Part shown: positions 35,632 through 45,789 of the stretch, in pieces | Layout of the letters: each line of letters opens with the position of its first letter | How positions within the stretch are numbered: the first letter of the stretch is position 1 | Assembly: GCF_001807485.1 (NCBI RefSeq) | Contig: NZ_KV789172.1 | Span: forward strand, 36,953 to 100,952 | Source: Corynebacterium sp. HMSC08A12 | GTDB lineage: Bacteria; Actinomycetota; Actinomycetes; Mycobacteriales; Mycobacteriaceae | Reading direction: 5' to 3' | Length of the DNA stretch: 64,000 nt | The notes under the pieces: model-generated | The model's input: only the letters and a program-made list of their open reading frames with translations | What the model was told of the DNA's origin: nothing | Database searches by the model: none | Program-made: the position numbers and the translations under genes

Positions 35632-36498
35632 ATGGGAATCGAATTCGACCCCAGCCCTCAGCTCAAGCAGTACGCACAACCAAACAAGCTGGTCACGAAC
35701 GCTTGGCTCGGCGCAAAACTGGGGACTCCCGGCCTCAAGGTCGTCGAGGTGGACGCAGATTCGCTTTTATACGATATTGGTCACATTCCCTCTGCCGTGC
35801 GCCTGAAGTGGTACGAAGACCTCTCGGATCCGGTGTGGCGCGACCTTATCGGACCAAAGGAGTTCGAGGAACTCATGGGGCGCCTGGGTATCTCCCGGGA
35901 GGACACGGTGGTGTTCTACGGCGATCACGCCAACCTGTGGGCCGTGTACGCGCTGTGGGTCTTCGAGCTTTTCGGCCACCCGGATGTGCGGATCCTGGAC
36001 GGCGGGCGAGACGCCTGGATGCAAGAGGAACGCGAGATTTCCTATGCCGTCGACGAGGTTTCGCCGCGCCCCGTCTACTCAGTTCCCTCCCACCGAAACG
36101 ACCACACCCACCGAATCTTCGTCGACGAGCTGCGCACGAAGTTCGACGGCACCCAGGTGATCGACCTGCGCAATGCCGAGGAGTACACCGGCGAAGTAAC
36201 CCTGCCCGGCTACCCTATCCGCCGCAACGGGCACGTGCCGGGGGCCAAGAACCTGCGCGCCGACTCCTCGCTGCTGGCCAACTCGCGCTTCCGCCCCGCC
36301 GAGGCCATCGAGGCCATTCATGCCGAGCTGGAGCTGGACCCTCACCGTGAGACCGTTGTTTATTGCAACAACGGTGCCCGGGCCGCGCTCGAGTGGTTCG
36401 TGCTGCGCTTCCTCTTGGGGTGGGAAAATGTGCGGGTTTACGATGGCTCGTGGATCGAATGGGGAAACATGATGCGCGTGCCCATCGAACGCGCCTAA
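35632..36498 (+). CDS. sseA: Two-domain rhodanese sulfurtransferase
   Basis: 288 residues with two rhodanese domains: an N-terminal, probably inactive one (FYGDHANLWAVY, no active-site Cys) and a C-terminal one with catalytic Cys 245 in YCNNGARAALEWF. The active loop CNNGAR differs from the CRxGxR of typical 3-mercaptopyruvate or thiosulfate sulfurtransferases, and the donor substrate is uncertain. Located between the ATP-grasp gene and accBC, as in C. glutamicum (thtR-accBC). Confidence 0.9.
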   Translation: MGIEFDPSPQLKQYAQPNKLVTNAWLGAKLGTPGLKVVEVDADSLLYDIGHIPSAVRLKWYEDLSDPVWRDLIGPKEFEELMGRLGISREDTVVFYGDHANLWAVYALWVFELFGHPDVRILDGGRDAWMQEEREISYAVDEVSPRPVYSVPSHRNDHTHRIFVDELRTKFDGTQVIDLRNAEEYTGEVTLPGYPIRRNGHVPGAKNLRADSSLLANSRFRPAEAIEAIHAELELDPHRETVVYCNNGARAALEWFVLRFLLGWENVRVYDGSWIEWGNMMRVPIERA

Positions 36499-36554
36499 CC
36501 GGGGCGTGTAGCCTCATTAACTAACCCCTAACTAATAACCCGAAAGGATTGTCC

Positions 36555-38348
36555 GTGACTTCCAGCACCGCCGCTGACTTGACGAAGGTACTGATCGCCA
36601 ACCGTGGCGAGATCGCAGTGCGCGTCATCCGGGCTGCGCGCGACGAGGGCATCGCTACCGTCGCCGTGTACGCGGACCCGGATGCAGAGGCACCCTTCGT
36701 ACGCATGGCCGACGAAGCGCTGGCTCTCGGCGGCCAGACCTCGGCGGAGACCTACCTGGACATCGAGAAGATCATCGGTGCTGCGCGCAAGTCCGGCGCC
36801 GACGCGATCCACCCGGGCTACGGCTTCCTGTCGGAGAACGCGGACTTCGCCCAGGCGGTCGTGGATGCGGGGCTGAACTGGATCGGCCCGCCGCCGGAGG
36901 CCATTCGCAAACTCGGCGATAAGGTCACTGCGCGAAACATTGCTCTTAGTGTTGACGCCCCTATGACTCCGGGCACTAAGGAACCTGTCGCGGATGCTGC
37001 AGAGGTCACCGCCTTTGCAGAGCGCCACGGACTTCCGATCGCCATCAAGGCCGCCTTCGGCGGTGGTGGGCGCGGCATGAAGGTCGCCTACACGATGGAC
37101 GAGATCCCAGATCTCTTTGAGTCCGCAACCCGCGAGGCAATCACCGCCTTCGGCCGTGGCGAGTGCTTCGTGGAGCGCTACCTGGACCGCGCCCGCCACG
37201 TGGAGGCGCAGGTCGTGGCCGATAAGCACGGCAACGTCGTCGTCGCCTCCACCCGCGACTGCTCCGCCCAGCGGCGCTTCCAGAAGCTCATCGAGGAGGC
37301 CCCCGCGCCGTTCTTGAGCGACGAGCAGAACGAACGCATCTACTCCTCCGCCAAGGCCATCTGCCGCGAGGCCGGCTACTACGGTGCGGGCACTGTGGAG
37401 TACCTGGTGGGCTCCGACGGGCTGATCAGCTTCCTGGAGGTCAACACCCGCCTGCAGGTGGAGCACCCCGTCACCGAGCAGGTTACCGGCTGGGACCTGG
37501 TGCGCGAGCAGTTCCGCATCGCCCGCGGCGAAGAGCTATCCCGCACCGAGGATCCGGAAATTGTCGGCCACTCCATCGAGTTCCGCATCAACGGCGAGGA
37601 CCCGACGAACAACTTCATGCCGGCCCCGGGCCGCATCCAGACCTACCGCGAGCCCGCCGGTCCCGGCGTGCGCATGGACTCCGGCATCGAAACCGGCGCG
37701 GTGGTCGGCGGCCAGTTCGACTCCATGCTGGCCAAGCTCATCGTCACCGGCGCCGACCGCACTGAGGCGATCCAACGTTCCCTGCGGGCACTGGAAGAGT
37801 ACGAGGTCGAGGGCATCCCGACGGTTATCCCCTTCCACCAGGCCGCGCTAACCGACCCGGCCTTCGTCGCCGAAGACGGCAACTACCGCGTGTACACCCG
37901 GTGGATCGAAGAGGAATGGGACAACCAGCTGCCCGCCTACGAGGAGCCGCTCGCGGCCGCCGCCGAGGGCGAGCTGCCGAAGGAGAAGCTGGTCGTGGAG
38001 GTCGACGGGCGCCGCGTAGAGGTGCTGGTGCCGGGCGAGATCCTGGCGGGCCGCGGCTCGGTAAGCCGCGCAAAGAAGCGCCGCGCGAATGCCGCGGACA
38101 TCGCCATCACCGGCGACACGGTGGCCGCCCCGATGCAGGGCACCGTGATCAAGGTGGAGGTCGCGGAAGGCGACGAAGTGGCCGAGGGCGACGTGCTGCT
38201 GGTGCTCGAGGCAATGAAGATGGAGAACGCCGTCAAGGCGCACAAGTCCGGTGTGGTGCAGTCCTTGAGCGTCGGAGGCGGCGATGGCGTCACAAAGAAC
38301 CAGGCACTTATGGAGCTGAAGGACGACAGCTCCGCTGAGAACGAATAG
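36555..38348 (+). CDS. accBC: Acyl-CoA carboxylase alpha chain (biotin carboxylase/BCCP fusion)
   Basis: 597 residues from GTG at 36555, seven bases after an AAAGG ribosome binding site (the nearer TTG at 36549 is too close). Biotin carboxylase domain: [20 protein letters not shown]-grasp [32 protein letters not shown]; then a BCCP domain with the biotinyl Lys in VLEAMKMEN near residue 560. It carboxylates biotin for AccD/DtsR partners making malonyl- and methylmalonyl-CoA. A GTGTTGACGCC motif in the codons SVDA (36949-36959) lies in a patch of unusual codons. Confidence 0.97.
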   Translation: MTSSTAADLTKVLIANRGEIAVRVIRAARDEGIATVAVYADPDAEAPFVRMADEALALGGQTSAETYLDIEKIIGAARKSGADAIHPGYGFLSENADFAQAVVDAGLNWIGPPPEAIRKLGDKVTARNIALSVDAPMTPGTKEPVADAAEVTAFAERHGLPIAIKAAFGGGGRGMKVAYTMDEIPDLFESATREAITAFGRGECFVERYLDRARHVEAQVVADKHGNVVVASTRDCSAQRRFQKLIEEAPAPFLSDEQNERIYSSAKAICREAGYYGAGTVEYLVGSDGLISFLEVNTRLQVEHPVTEQVTGWDLVREQFRIARGEELSRTEDPEIVGHSIEFRINGEDPTNNFMPAPGRIQTYREPAGPGVRMDSGIETGAVVGGQFDSMLAKLIVTGADRTEAIQRSLRALEEYEVEGIPTVIPFHQAALTDPAFVAEDGNYRVYTRWIEEEWDNQLPAYEEPLAAAAEGELPKEKLVVEVDGRRVEVLVPGEILAGRGSVSRAKKRRANAADIAITGDTVAAPMQGTVIKVEVAEGDEVAEGDVLLVLEAMKMENAVKAHKSGVVQSLSVGGGDGVTKNQALMELKDDSSAENE

Positions 38349-38373
38349 ACAAGACAGGAAACGCACCCCCCCC

Positions 38374-38970
38374 ATGACTGAAACTACCGCTGAGCAGGCT
38401 AACAGCTTCGAAAGGAAGACGCCGAAGGGCATGATCTTCCTCGGCCTTGGACTGCTGATCGTCGCCGTAATCACCGCTATCGTTTCGCTGGTGGGTGTGA
38501 AGGACTTCGGCAAGGGCTACGACGTACAGGCCGGCAAGGAGTACTACCTACTGGCCGACGCGGACGCCCTGACCGCGAAGGAGTGCACCCTGGTCGATAA
38601 GGAGGGCAAGCAGCTCGTCGACCGTATCGAGGCCGCGGATCTAAAGTTCAGCCAGGATGACCTGGAGATCTCCGACGTGTCCCTGCCCTTGACGAAGAAC
38701 AAGGGCGTGTACACCTCGATCAAGTTCACCGAGGACATCGAGGGCGCCAAGTACACCTGCGACCAGGGCAACATCTACATCTCCAAGTACTCCTCCGGCA
38801 CCCTGCAGGCACTGCGGTGGGTGACGATGCTGTGCGGCGCTGCGGGCGTAGCGATTCTGATTCTGGCGGCGTTTGCGAACCAGCGTAAGCGGGCCGCTGA
38901 TGATGCAGATAGCGCAGCGGACACAGAGGACGCAGAGGACGCAGAGGACACAGAGGACACAGAAGACTGA
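38374..38970 (+). CDS. Two-pass membrane protein with acidic repeat tail, unknown
   Basis: 198 residues: a membrane segment at about 19-42 (GMIFLGLGLLIVAVITAIVSL), an extracellular domain of about 100 residues with a single Cys pair (about C67 and C127, possible disulfide), a second membrane segment at about 147-165, and an acidic tail with Ala/Thr/Glu-Asp repeats. No family was recognised. It lies 25 bases after accBC and abuts glpK, suggesting cotranscription with both. The tail length depends on the DNA repeat at 38920-38964. Confidence 0.75.
   Translation: MTETTAEQANSFERKTPKGMIFLGLGLLIVAVITAIVSLVGVKDFGKGYDVQAGKEYYLLADADALTAKECTLVDKEGKQLVDRIEAADLKFSQDDLEISDVSLPLTKNKGVYTSIKFTEDIEGAKYTCDQGNIYISKYSSGTLQALRWVTMLCGAAGVAILILAAFANQRKRAADDADSAADTEDAEDAEDTEDTED
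38920..38964. repeat. Five tandem 9-base units encoding the acidic tail
   Basis: GAC(A/G)CAGA(G/A) occurs five times head to tail at the 3' end of the preceding gene, each unit encoding Asp-Thr/Ala-Glu. The unit length is a multiple of three, so gain or loss of copies would keep frame. Confidence 0.75.
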
Positions 38971-40557
38971 GTGGTAGAAAACCTTACGAACCAGCTGACC
39001 GGGACCTTGGCTAAGTGGAAAAGCTCCAAGCGGGGCTACGTATTGGCGCTCGACCAGGGGACCACGTCTACCCGCTGCATCATTTTTGACGCGCACGGCA
39101 AGATCATCAGCTCCAGCCACATGGAGCACCAGCAGATCTTCCCGCGCCCCGGTTGGGTGGAACACGACCCGGAGGAGATCCGGCGCAACACCCGGCGCGT
39201 GATGGCGGACGCGGCGGCCTCCCGCGACATCCCGGTGGAAGAGTTCGCAGCGGTGGGCATCACCAACCAGCGCGAAACCACCGTCGTGTGGGACCGCGCC
39301 ACCGGCAAGCCCATCTACAACGCCATCGTGTGGCAGGACACACGCACCGACAAGATCGTGAGCTCCTTGAGCGAGGAGCAGAAGACCATGATCTTCGAGC
39401 GCACCGGCCTGAACGCCTCCACCTACTTCGCCGGGCCGAAGATCCAGTGGATCCTGGACAACGTCGATGGCGCCCGCGAGAAGGCGGAGCGCGGGGAGTT
39501 GGCCTTCGGCACCATCGATTCGTGGCTGATCTGGGAGCTCACCCGCCGCTCGCACAAGAAGTCCAAGGCGGGGCGCAGCGACCATGCCCGGCACGTTACG
39601 GACGTCACCAATGCCTCGCGCACCATGCTGATGGATCTGCGAACCCAGACGTGGGATCCGGAGCTGTGCGAGCTGTTCGGCGTGCCGGAATCCATGCTGC
39701 CGGAGATCGTCAGCTCCTCCGAGGTCGTCGGGAAGGTCCGCCGCAGCGGGCCGGTGCAAGGCGTGCCGATCGCTGGCATCCTGGGCGACCAGCAGGCCGC
39801 AGCCTTCGGCCAGGTGTGCTTTAACCAGGGCGAGGCGAAGAACACCTACGGCACTGGCAACTTCCTGCTGATGAACACCGGCACCGAGCCGCAGTGGTCC
39901 GAGCACGGGCTGATCACCACCGTCGCCTACCGGCTGGGCAATCAGCCCGCCGTGTACGCGCTGGAGGGCTCCATCGCCGTCACCGGCTCCCTAGTGCAGT
40001 GGCTGCGCGACAACCTTGGGTTCTTCGACACCGCCGACGACATCGAGCCGCTGGCTCGCAGCGTGGACGATAACGGCGGTTGCTACATCGTGCCGGCCTT
40101 CAGCGGGCTGCTGGCGCCGCACTGGCGCCCTGAGGCGCGTGGCATCATCGCGGGGCTGACCCGCTACGTGACGAAGGCGCACATCGCCCGGGCCGCACTG
40201 GAGGCCACGGCCTTCCAGACCCGCGAGGTCGTTGAGGCCATGAACGCGGACTCGCAGGTGGATCTGAAGAACCTGCGCGTCGACGGTGGCATGGTGGTCA
40301 ACTCGCTGCTGATGCAGTTCCAGGCCGACCAGCTGGAGGTGCCAGTGACGGTGCCGGAGGTCTCGGAGACCACCGCCCTCGGAGCGGCCTACGCCGCCGG
40401 CCTGGCCGTGGGCTTCTACCGGGACCTCGACGAGCTGGTTTCCCTCTGGCAGGAGGAAAAGACCTACTTCCCCAAGGGCGACCCGGAGGAGCGCAAGATC
40501 GCCTACGACAAGTGGAAGCGCGCCGTGGAGCGGACGTTCAACTGGACCGAGGATTAG
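38971..40557 (+). CDS. glpK: Glycerol kinase
   Basis: 528 residues from GTG at 38971, directly after the previous stop. [41 protein letters not shown] and [12 protein letters not shown] are family signatures. Phosphorylates glycerol to glycerol-3-phosphate, feeding lipid synthesis. The N-terminal 20 residues before the conserved core are unusual. No glpF or glpD is visible in the window. Confidence 0.96.
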   Translation: MVENLTNQLTGTLAKWKSSKRGYVLALDQGTTSTRCIIFDAHGKIISSSHMEHQQIFPRPGWVEHDPEEIRRNTRRVMADAAASRDIPVEEFAAVGITNQRETTVVWDRATGKPIYNAIVWQDTRTDKIVSSLSEEQKTMIFERTGLNASTYFAGPKIQWILDNVDGAREKAERGELAFGTIDSWLIWELTRRSHKKSKAGRSDHARHVTDVTNASRTMLMDLRTQTWDPELCELFGVPESMLPEIVSSSEVVGKVRRSGPVQGVPIAGILGDQQAAAFGQVCFNQGEAKNTYGTGNFLLMNTGTEPQWSEHGLITTVAYRLGNQPAVYALEGSIAVTGSLVQWLRDNLGFFDTADDIEPLARSVDDNGGCYIVPAFSGLLAPHWRPEARGIIAGLTRYVTKAHIARAALEATAFQTREVVEAMNADSQVDLKNLRVDGGMVVNSLLMQFQADQLEVPVTVPEVSETTALGAAYAAGLAVGFYRDLDELVSLWQEEKTYFPKGDPEERKIAYDKWKRAVERTFNWTED

Positions 40558-40581
40558 GCTCCGGGTGCTACCTTTAGAGGT

Positions 40582-41163
40582 ATGAACGAACCGTCCCGCC
40601 GTGAAATCCGCATCTCCGATGTCGACCGTAGCGACGCTATCAGCGCGCTCGGTGAGCACTTCGCCGACGGTCGGCTCACCATGTCCGAGTACGAGGAGCG
40701 CGTGCAGCAGGCCACCACGTCCCGCTCCGAGCGCGAGCTCGCGCAGTTATTCACCGACCTCCCACCGCTGGAGGCTTCGCGCGAGCTCGTTCCCTACTAC
40801 TCCGCCCACGAGGTCGATCGCCAATACCGCAGCGGCAGGAACGTGCGTCTGGGCTTGCTGCTCAGCACCGTGATCGGCAGCAGCGCCCTGGCCATGCTCT
40901 TCAATGGCGTGTGGGCGAATTCCGCCATCCTGCTGCTACTAATCCCGCTGGTTTTCGTGCTGCTTTACGTCATGAAGGTCGGCCCGAGAGCCTGGTACGA
41001 GCCCAGCCCGGAGCAGTTGGAGCGCCAGCGCTTCCGGGAGCTGAAGATGCAGCAGCGCGCCCAGCAGGCGCAGTGGAAATTCGAGCGCAAGCAGCGCACC
41101 CACCAGCTGACCAGCAGCGCGATGAAGTTCGCGCAGAAGCGCCTTAACGGAACTGGTCAATAA
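40582..41163 (+). CDS. DUF1707 domain membrane protein
   Basis: 193 residues. DUF1707 (ISDVDRSDAISALGEHFADGRLTMSEYEERV, residues about 11-60), then two membrane segments (about 93-113, 117-134), then a basic, Gln/Arg-rich C-terminus (ELKMQQRAQQAQWKFERKQR). Small actinobacterial membrane protein of unknown function. Overlaps the convergent amidohydrolase by 20 bases. Confidence 0.85.
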   Translation: MNEPSRREIRISDVDRSDAISALGEHFADGRLTMSEYEERVQQATTSRSERELAQLFTDLPPLEASRELVPYYSAHEVDRQYRSGRNVRLGLLLSTVIGSSALAMLFNGVWANSAILLLLIPLVFVLLYVMKVGPRAWYEPSPEQLERQRFRELKMQQRAQQAQWKFERKQRTHQLTSSAMKFAQKRLNGTGQ

Positions 41164-42376
41164 CCCCGGCGAACAGGCGGATGCCGATACCGAGGGCGCG
41201 CTCGTCGAACACGATGTCCGGCTGGTGCAGGTCGGGCCTCTCCCCCTTGCCAGTCCACGCGCCCAGGCGCGCCATGGAGCCCGGCACGTGCTCCAGGTAC
41301 CAGCTGAAGTCCTCGCCGCCGGTGGATTGCGGGGCCTCCTTCAGCGCGTTCGGATCCACGTCCTTGACGGCCTGCGCGAGTGCGGCGGTGGAAACATCGT
41401 CGTTCATCACCGGCGGCACGCCCTTGGTGTAGCGCAGCTCGAGCTCGGCCCCGGTGGGTGCCACCAGGTGCTCTAGGAGTTCTCGCAAGGTTTCTTCGCC
41501 ACGACGCCACACTCCAACCTCCGCGGTGCGGAACGTACCGAGCAGGCGGACCTCCTGCGGAATTGCGTTGAACGTGGAGCCGCCGTTGATCGCGCCGAAG
41601 GTCAGCACCGTGCCGGTGCGTGGGTCGACGGTGCGGGACAGCAGCCCCGGCAACTGCGAGGCGATGAGGCCTGCGGTGTACACCAGATCCGCCGCCAGGT
41701 GCGGACGGGAGGTGTGGCCGCCGTGGCCGCGCAGGATGATCTCCACCACGTCGCTGGCGGAGGTGATCGCACCGGTGCGCACGCCGATCTCGCCGGTGCG
41801 CAGCTTCGGCTCGCAGTGGACGGCAAAGATGCGGGATACGCCGTTCAGCGCCCCGGCTTCAATGACGTCCACCGCGCCGCCGTCCATGACTTCCTCGGCG
41901 GGCTGGAAGATAAAGCGAACCTGAACCCCCAGGGCATCCTCCCCGTGGGCGTCAACAAAGTCGGCGAGGGCGACGGCCAGCCCCAGCACGATCGTGGTGT
42001 GGATGTCGTGACCGCAGGCGTGCATGACCCCCGGCACCTCGGATGCGTAATCGAGGCCTGTGACCTCCTGCAACGGCAGCGCGTCGATGTCACCGCGGAA
42101 GGCGATGCGGGGCGCGCCGACGGGGCCGATGTCGGCGATCAGGCCTGTGGAGGGCAGAGCCACGGGCTGCAGCCCGGCGCGCTCGAGCTCGGCGGCGAGG
42201 AAGCGGGTGGTCTCCGTCTCCATGTGCGACAGCTCGGGGTTGCGGTGCAGGTGACGGCGCCAGTCGATGACCCGATGTGCGTTGTCCCGCGTCCAGTTCT
42301 GCACAAACTGGGCGACGGAATGGGTGCTGCTTTCCTGCGCGCGTTCCTGTGTGCCGTCTTGCACTTGAATACTCAC
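41144..42376 (-). CDS. M20-family amidohydrolase
   Basis: 410 residues from GTG at 42376. Features include HACGHDIHTTIVLGLA, FQPAEEVMDGGAVDVIE, HCEPKLRTGEIG and GGEDFSWYL, the metal-ligand set of peptidase family M20D (hippurate/N-acyl-amino acid hydrolases). Probably a cytosolic deacylase of N-acyl amino acids or aminobenzoyl compounds. Stands head to head with the purine nucleoside phosphorylase gene (57-base gap). A TTGTTGACGCC motif on the minus strand (41948-41958) encodes VDA. Confidence 0.92.
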   Translation of the reverse strand: MSIQVQDGTQERAQESSTHSVAQFVQNWTRDNAHRVIDWRRHLHRNPELSHMETETTRFLAAELERAGLQPVALPSTGLIADIGPVGAPRIAFRGDIDALPLQEVTGLDYASEVPGVMHACGHDIHTTIVLGLAVALADFVDAHGEDALGVQVRFIFQPAEEVMDGGAVDVIEAGALNGVSRIFAVHCEPKLRTGEIGVRTGAITSASDVVEIILRGHGGHTSRPHLAADLVYTAGLIASQLPGLLSRTVDPRTGTVLTFGAINGGSTFNAIPQEVRLLGTFRTAEVGVWRRGEETLRELLEHLVAPTGAELELRYTKGVPPVMNDDVSTAALAQAVKDVDPNALKEAPQSTGGEDFSWYLEHVPGSMARLGAWTGKGERPDLHQPDIVFDERALGIGIRLFAGVIDQFR

Positions 42377-42433
42377 GTCCCTCTCACTTTTACTGACCCG
42401 TCTAGTCTAGCGCCTGCGGTATTCTTGGTTGGC

Positions 42434-43246
42434 ATGACTGCTTCCCCAAATCCCTATGAACTGGCCGCAGAGGCTGCGGCGGCGCTGAAGGAGCGCACGG
42501 GCCTCGATTCCTATGACTGTGCCGTGGTGCTCGGCTCGGGGTGGCGCCCCGCCGCCGACGTGCTGTGCGAAGGCGCGGAAGATCTGCAGGAGTTCCCGAT
42601 GTCGGAGCTGCCGGGCTTCCTGGCTCCCACCGCGCAGGGCCACGGCGGCACGGTGCGCAGCGCCCGCATCGGCGGCCGCAACGTGCTGGTGCTGCTGGGT
42701 CGCACCCACGCCTACGAGGGCCACGAGCTGTGGCGCACCGCCCATGCGGTTCGCACCGCCGCGGCCGCGGGCGTGCAGACGATCGTGCTGACCAACGCCG
42801 CGGGCGGCCTGACCGAGGGCATGACCGTGGGCGAGCCGGTGCTGATCGCCGATCACATCAACTTCACCGCCAAGACACCCCTGACGGGCGCGAACTTCGT
42901 GAACCTTGTGGATGCTTACAGCCCCGAGCTGCGTGCCAAGGTGCAGAAGCTGCGCCCCGGCATGCGCGAGGCCGTGTACGCGATGATGCCCGGCCCGCAG
43001 TACGAAACCCCGGCAGAGATCCACATGCTGCGCACCCTGGGCGCGGGCCTGGTGGGCATGTCCACGGTCTACGAGACGATCGCCGCGCGCGAGGCGGACG
43101 TGGATGTGCTAGGAATCTCGCTGGTCACGAACCTGGCGGCGGGGGTTACCGGCGAGGCTCTGAACCACGAGGAGGTTCTGCAGGCGGGCAAGGAAGCCGC
43201 CAACGACATGGGCAAGCTGCTCGGCGAGCTGGTGAACAACCTATGA
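42434..43246 (+). CDS. punA: Purine nucleoside phosphorylase (trimeric type)
   Basis: 270 residues. VLGSGWRPAADVL, GRTHAYEGHELW, NAAGGLTEGM and GPQYETPAEIHML match trimeric PNP. It cleaves (deoxy)inosine and guanosine to base and ribose-1-phosphate. The ATG is about eight bases after a TATTCT -10 sequence, so the transcript may be leaderless. Overlaps the phosphomutase by four bases (ATGA): ribose-phosphate handling is probable, as deoxyribomutase-like partners often follow PNP genes. Confidence 0.93.
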   Translation: MTASPNPYELAAEAAAALKERTGLDSYDCAVVLGSGWRPAADVLCEGAEDLQEFPMSELPGFLAPTAQGHGGTVRSARIGGRNVLVLLGRTHAYEGHELWRTAHAVRTAAAAGVQTIVLTNAAGGLTEGMTVGEPVLIADHINFTAKTPLTGANFVNLVDAYSPELRAKVQKLRPGMREAVYAMMPGPQYETPAEIHMLRTLGAGLVGMSTVYETIAAREADVDVLGISLVTNLAAGVTGEALNHEEVLQAGKEAANDMGKLLGELVNNL

Positions 43247-44778
43247 GCCAGTTGAAGTTCGGCACCGCCGGCCTGCGCGCCAAGATCGGCCCCGGGCCAG
43301 ACGAGATGAACGTCGGCACCGCCACCCGCGCCACAGCCGGTGTGGCTGCGTGGCTCAAGGAGCGAAAGCGCCCCTTGCGCGCCGACGGAGTTTTTCGTGC
43401 GGCTGTGGGATATGACGCTCGCTACGCCTCCCACGCCCTAGCCCGCGCGACGGCGGAAACCTTCGCCGGCGCAGGCTTCGACGTGACCCTCATCGCGGAG
43501 CCCTCCCCCACCCCAGTGTTGGCGTGGCTGGTGCGCTCCCGGCGCATGGACGTGGGCGTGCAAATCACCGCCTCGCACAACCCGGCACAGGACAACGGCT
43601 ACAAGCTGTACCTGGACGGCGGAGCACAGCTGGTCTCCCCCGCCGACCGGCAGATCGAGGAGCACATTGCCGCCCAGCCCACCGACGCGGCGAAGATCCC
43701 CCGTTCCGAGGCGAAGTCTGTAGACCTGTCCGTGGTCTCCGGCTACGTCACCGAGCTGGGCACCCTGGTGGCCACCGGCCGCCAGGCGGAGCTGGCGCCG
43801 CGGCGGAAGCTGAAGATCCTCTACACCCCCATGCACGGCGTGGGCGGCAACGCCCTGGAGTGGGCCTTGCGCGAGAACGGCTTCGGCAACGTGCACGCGG
43901 TGGCCTCGCAACGCTGGCCGGACCCGACCTTCCCGACAGTGGACTTCCCCAATCCGGAGGAGCCGGGTGCCACCGACGCGCTGCTGGAGGAAGCCCGCGC
44001 CATCGACGCGGACCTGCTGATCGCGCTGGACCCGGATGCGGACCGCTGCATGCTGGGGTTGAAGCGCGCGGATGGCGAATACCACATGCTGCGCGGGGAC
44101 GAGGCCGGCCCCTTGCTGGCGCGCCGGGTGCTGGCGGGCGTGGGGGCGTCCACAAAGAAAAAGCCTGTAGTGGCGACAACGGTGGTCAGTTCGCAGCTGC
44201 TGGGGCGCATGGCGCGCGCCGAGGGCTGGGACTACGTGGAGACGCTGACTGGCTTTAAGAACCTGGCGCGCGCTGCCGACGGTCGGCCGGGTGAGCTGGC
44301 TTTTGCCTACGAGGAGGCGATCGGCACCGCGCCCGCGCCGCACATCGTGGCGGATAAGGATGGCATTGCGACGGCGCTGATCGCGGCGGCGTGGGCGGCC
44401 GAGACGGATCTGGCTGCCGAGCTGGACGACATCGAGGCCACCTATGGGGTGTTCAGGACCGCGCAGGTCAGCGCACGTTTCGACAGTGCGGAGCAAGCGC
44501 AGGAGCTGATCGCGCGCTGGGCGGACAACCCACCGGCAGAGCTCGCGGGTGCGGCCATGCAGGCCGGGCCGATCGAGGATTCCGCGGGCAACCGCACCGA
44601 CGGCGTGCGGCTGGTGGGCACTTCCGGGGACATGGGGCTGCGCGTGGTCGCCCGCGCGTCCGGCACCGAGCCGAAGGCGAAGTTCTACCTGGAGGTCAGC
44701 GCGGTGCCAGGGGCGGATGCACAGGCCGTGGAGGCGCTGCTGGAGCGCCTAAAGGTCGATGTTTCGGGGGCCGTATAG
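43243..44778 (+). CDS. pmmB: Phosphohexomutase/phosphopentomutase-like protein
   Basis: 511 residues from the ATG at 43243 overlapping punA. Phosphoserine loop [17 protein letters not shown], metal loop [27 protein letters not shown] (sugar-binding loop), and a C-terminal [15 protein letters not shown]. This is the PmmB/PGM2 branch, 500-plus residues, thought to act on phosphopentoses or hexoses. The overlap with PNP argues for ribose-1-phosphate to ribose-5-phosphate conversion, though hexose-1-phosphate is possible. Its end overlaps the convergent upp by 30 bases. Confidence 0.9.
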   Translation: MSQLKFGTAGLRAKIGPGPDEMNVGTATRATAGVAAWLKERKRPLRADGVFRAAVGYDARYASHALARATAETFAGAGFDVTLIAEPSPTPVLAWLVRSRRMDVGVQITASHNPAQDNGYKLYLDGGAQLVSPADRQIEEHIAAQPTDAAKIPRSEAKSVDLSVVSGYVTELGTLVATGRQAELAPRRKLKILYTPMHGVGGNALEWALRENGFGNVHAVASQRWPDPTFPTVDFPNPEEPGATDALLEEARAIDADLLIALDPDADRCMLGLKRADGEYHMLRGDEAGPLLARRVLAGVGASTKKKPVVATTVVSSQLLGRMARAEGWDYVETLTGFKNLARAADGRPGELAFAYEEAIGTAPAPHIVADKDGIATALIAAAWAAETDLAAELDDIEATYGVFRTAQVSARFDSAEQAQELIARWADNPPAELAGAAMQAGPIEDSAGNRTDGVRLVGTSGDMGLRVVARASGTEPKAKFYLEVSAVPGADAQAVEALLERLKVDVSGAV

Positions 44779-45387
44779 GCGGTCGCCGGCATCGCCCAGG
44801 CCGGGGACGATGTACGCGTCCTCGTTCAGGCTGGGGTCGATGGTGGCGGTGAAGAGTCGGCGCACGCTCACGTTGGCCTCCACCAGCGCATCCACGCCCG
44901 GCTGGGCGGAGACCATGCACACGCAGGTGATGTCGTTGGCGCCGCGATCCTCCAGCAGGCGGATGGCGTGCAGCAGCGAGCCGCCGGTGGCGAGCATCGG
45001 GTCGACCAGGAACACCGGCTGGTCGCTGAGGTCGTCCGGCAGCGCCTCCAGGTAGGGCACGGGCTCGTGGGTGGTTTCGTCACGGGCCATGCCAATGAAG
45101 CCGACTTGTGCGTCGGGGATCATGGACAGCGCCGGATCGATCATGCCCAGGCCCGCGCGGATGACGGGCACGATGATCGGGGGCTTTTCCAGCCGCGTGC
45201 CCGTGGTGGTGGCGACGGGGGTTTCGAGCTCGAAGTGTTCGACCACCAGGTCCGCCGAGGCCTCGTAGATCAGCATGGCCCCCAGGTCGGACAAAGCGGC
45301 GCGGAACTGTGCATTGTCGCTGTTCTTGTCACGCATGATGCTGAGCCGGGAGGCGACGAGCGGATGATTAACCACCTGAATTTCCAT
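44749..45387 (-). CDS. upp: Uracil phosphoribosyltransferase
   Basis: 212 residues. [16 protein letters not shown] start, [17 protein letters not shown] loop [15 protein letters not shown] and [20 protein letters not shown]-terminus are family signatures. It forms UMP from uracil and PRPP. Divergent from the helical protein gene at 45477, leaving about 89 bases for promoters. Confidence 0.96.
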   Translation of the reverse strand: MEIQVVNHPLVASRLSIMRDKNSDNAQFRAALSDLGAMLIYEASADLVVEHFELETPVATTTGTRLEKPPIIVPVIRAGLGMIDPALSMIPDAQVGFIGMARDETTHEPVPYLEALPDDLSDQPVFLVDPMLATGGSLLHAIRLLEDRGANDITCVCMVSAQPGVDALVEANVSVRRLFTATIDPSLNEDAYIVPGLGDAGDRLYGPRNIDL

Positions 45388-45476
45388 GGTTCCCCACTCT
45401 AGTTGATTCGCGATTGAACCTTTCGGGCTGCGGCGGAGTCTAAAGAAACTGCAGAGTGTTTTTGGGGGAGGGTTTC

Positions 45477-45788
45477 ATGCTTTCAGGGGATGCGCTAGCG
45501 GCCGATTCGGAACTGGTGGGGCAGCTAAAGGGGCGCACGCAGGACGTGAGTACGGCGCTCCAGGAAAAGGTCGCGCCACTGCACGGCGCAGTGGGTATGG
45601 TGGCGCCGCCGGCGCTCAAGGATTTTCTGCGGGCGCTGTCGACGGCGCGGGAAGCCCACGATGGGTTGTTGCGGGATGCGGAAAGCTACTTTAATGACGC
45701 CACGTTTGCGCTGGGGAGCGTGCATCGCGGACTAGACAGGCACGAGGGCGAGTACTCCCACGCCTTCAGCGGGTTGAGGGAGGTCTGA
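45477..45788 (+). CDS. Small all-helical protein of unknown function
   Basis: 103 residues from the ATG at 45477 behind a GGGGGAGGG ribosome binding site. Almost entirely predicted helix (LVGQLKGRTQDVSTALQEKV, LKDFLRALSTAREAHDGLL), without signal peptide or membrane segment. The size and two-helix look recall WXG100/ESX-type or LXG-type helper proteins, but no WXG motif is present. It sits one base before the NlpC/P60 gene, strongly suggesting a functional pair. Confidence 0.72.
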   Translation: MLSGDALAADSELVGQLKGRTQDVSTALQEKVAPLHGAVGMVAPPALKDFLRALSTAREAHDGLLRDAESYFNDATFALGSVHRGLDRHEGEYSHAFSGLREV

Positions 45789-45789
45789 G

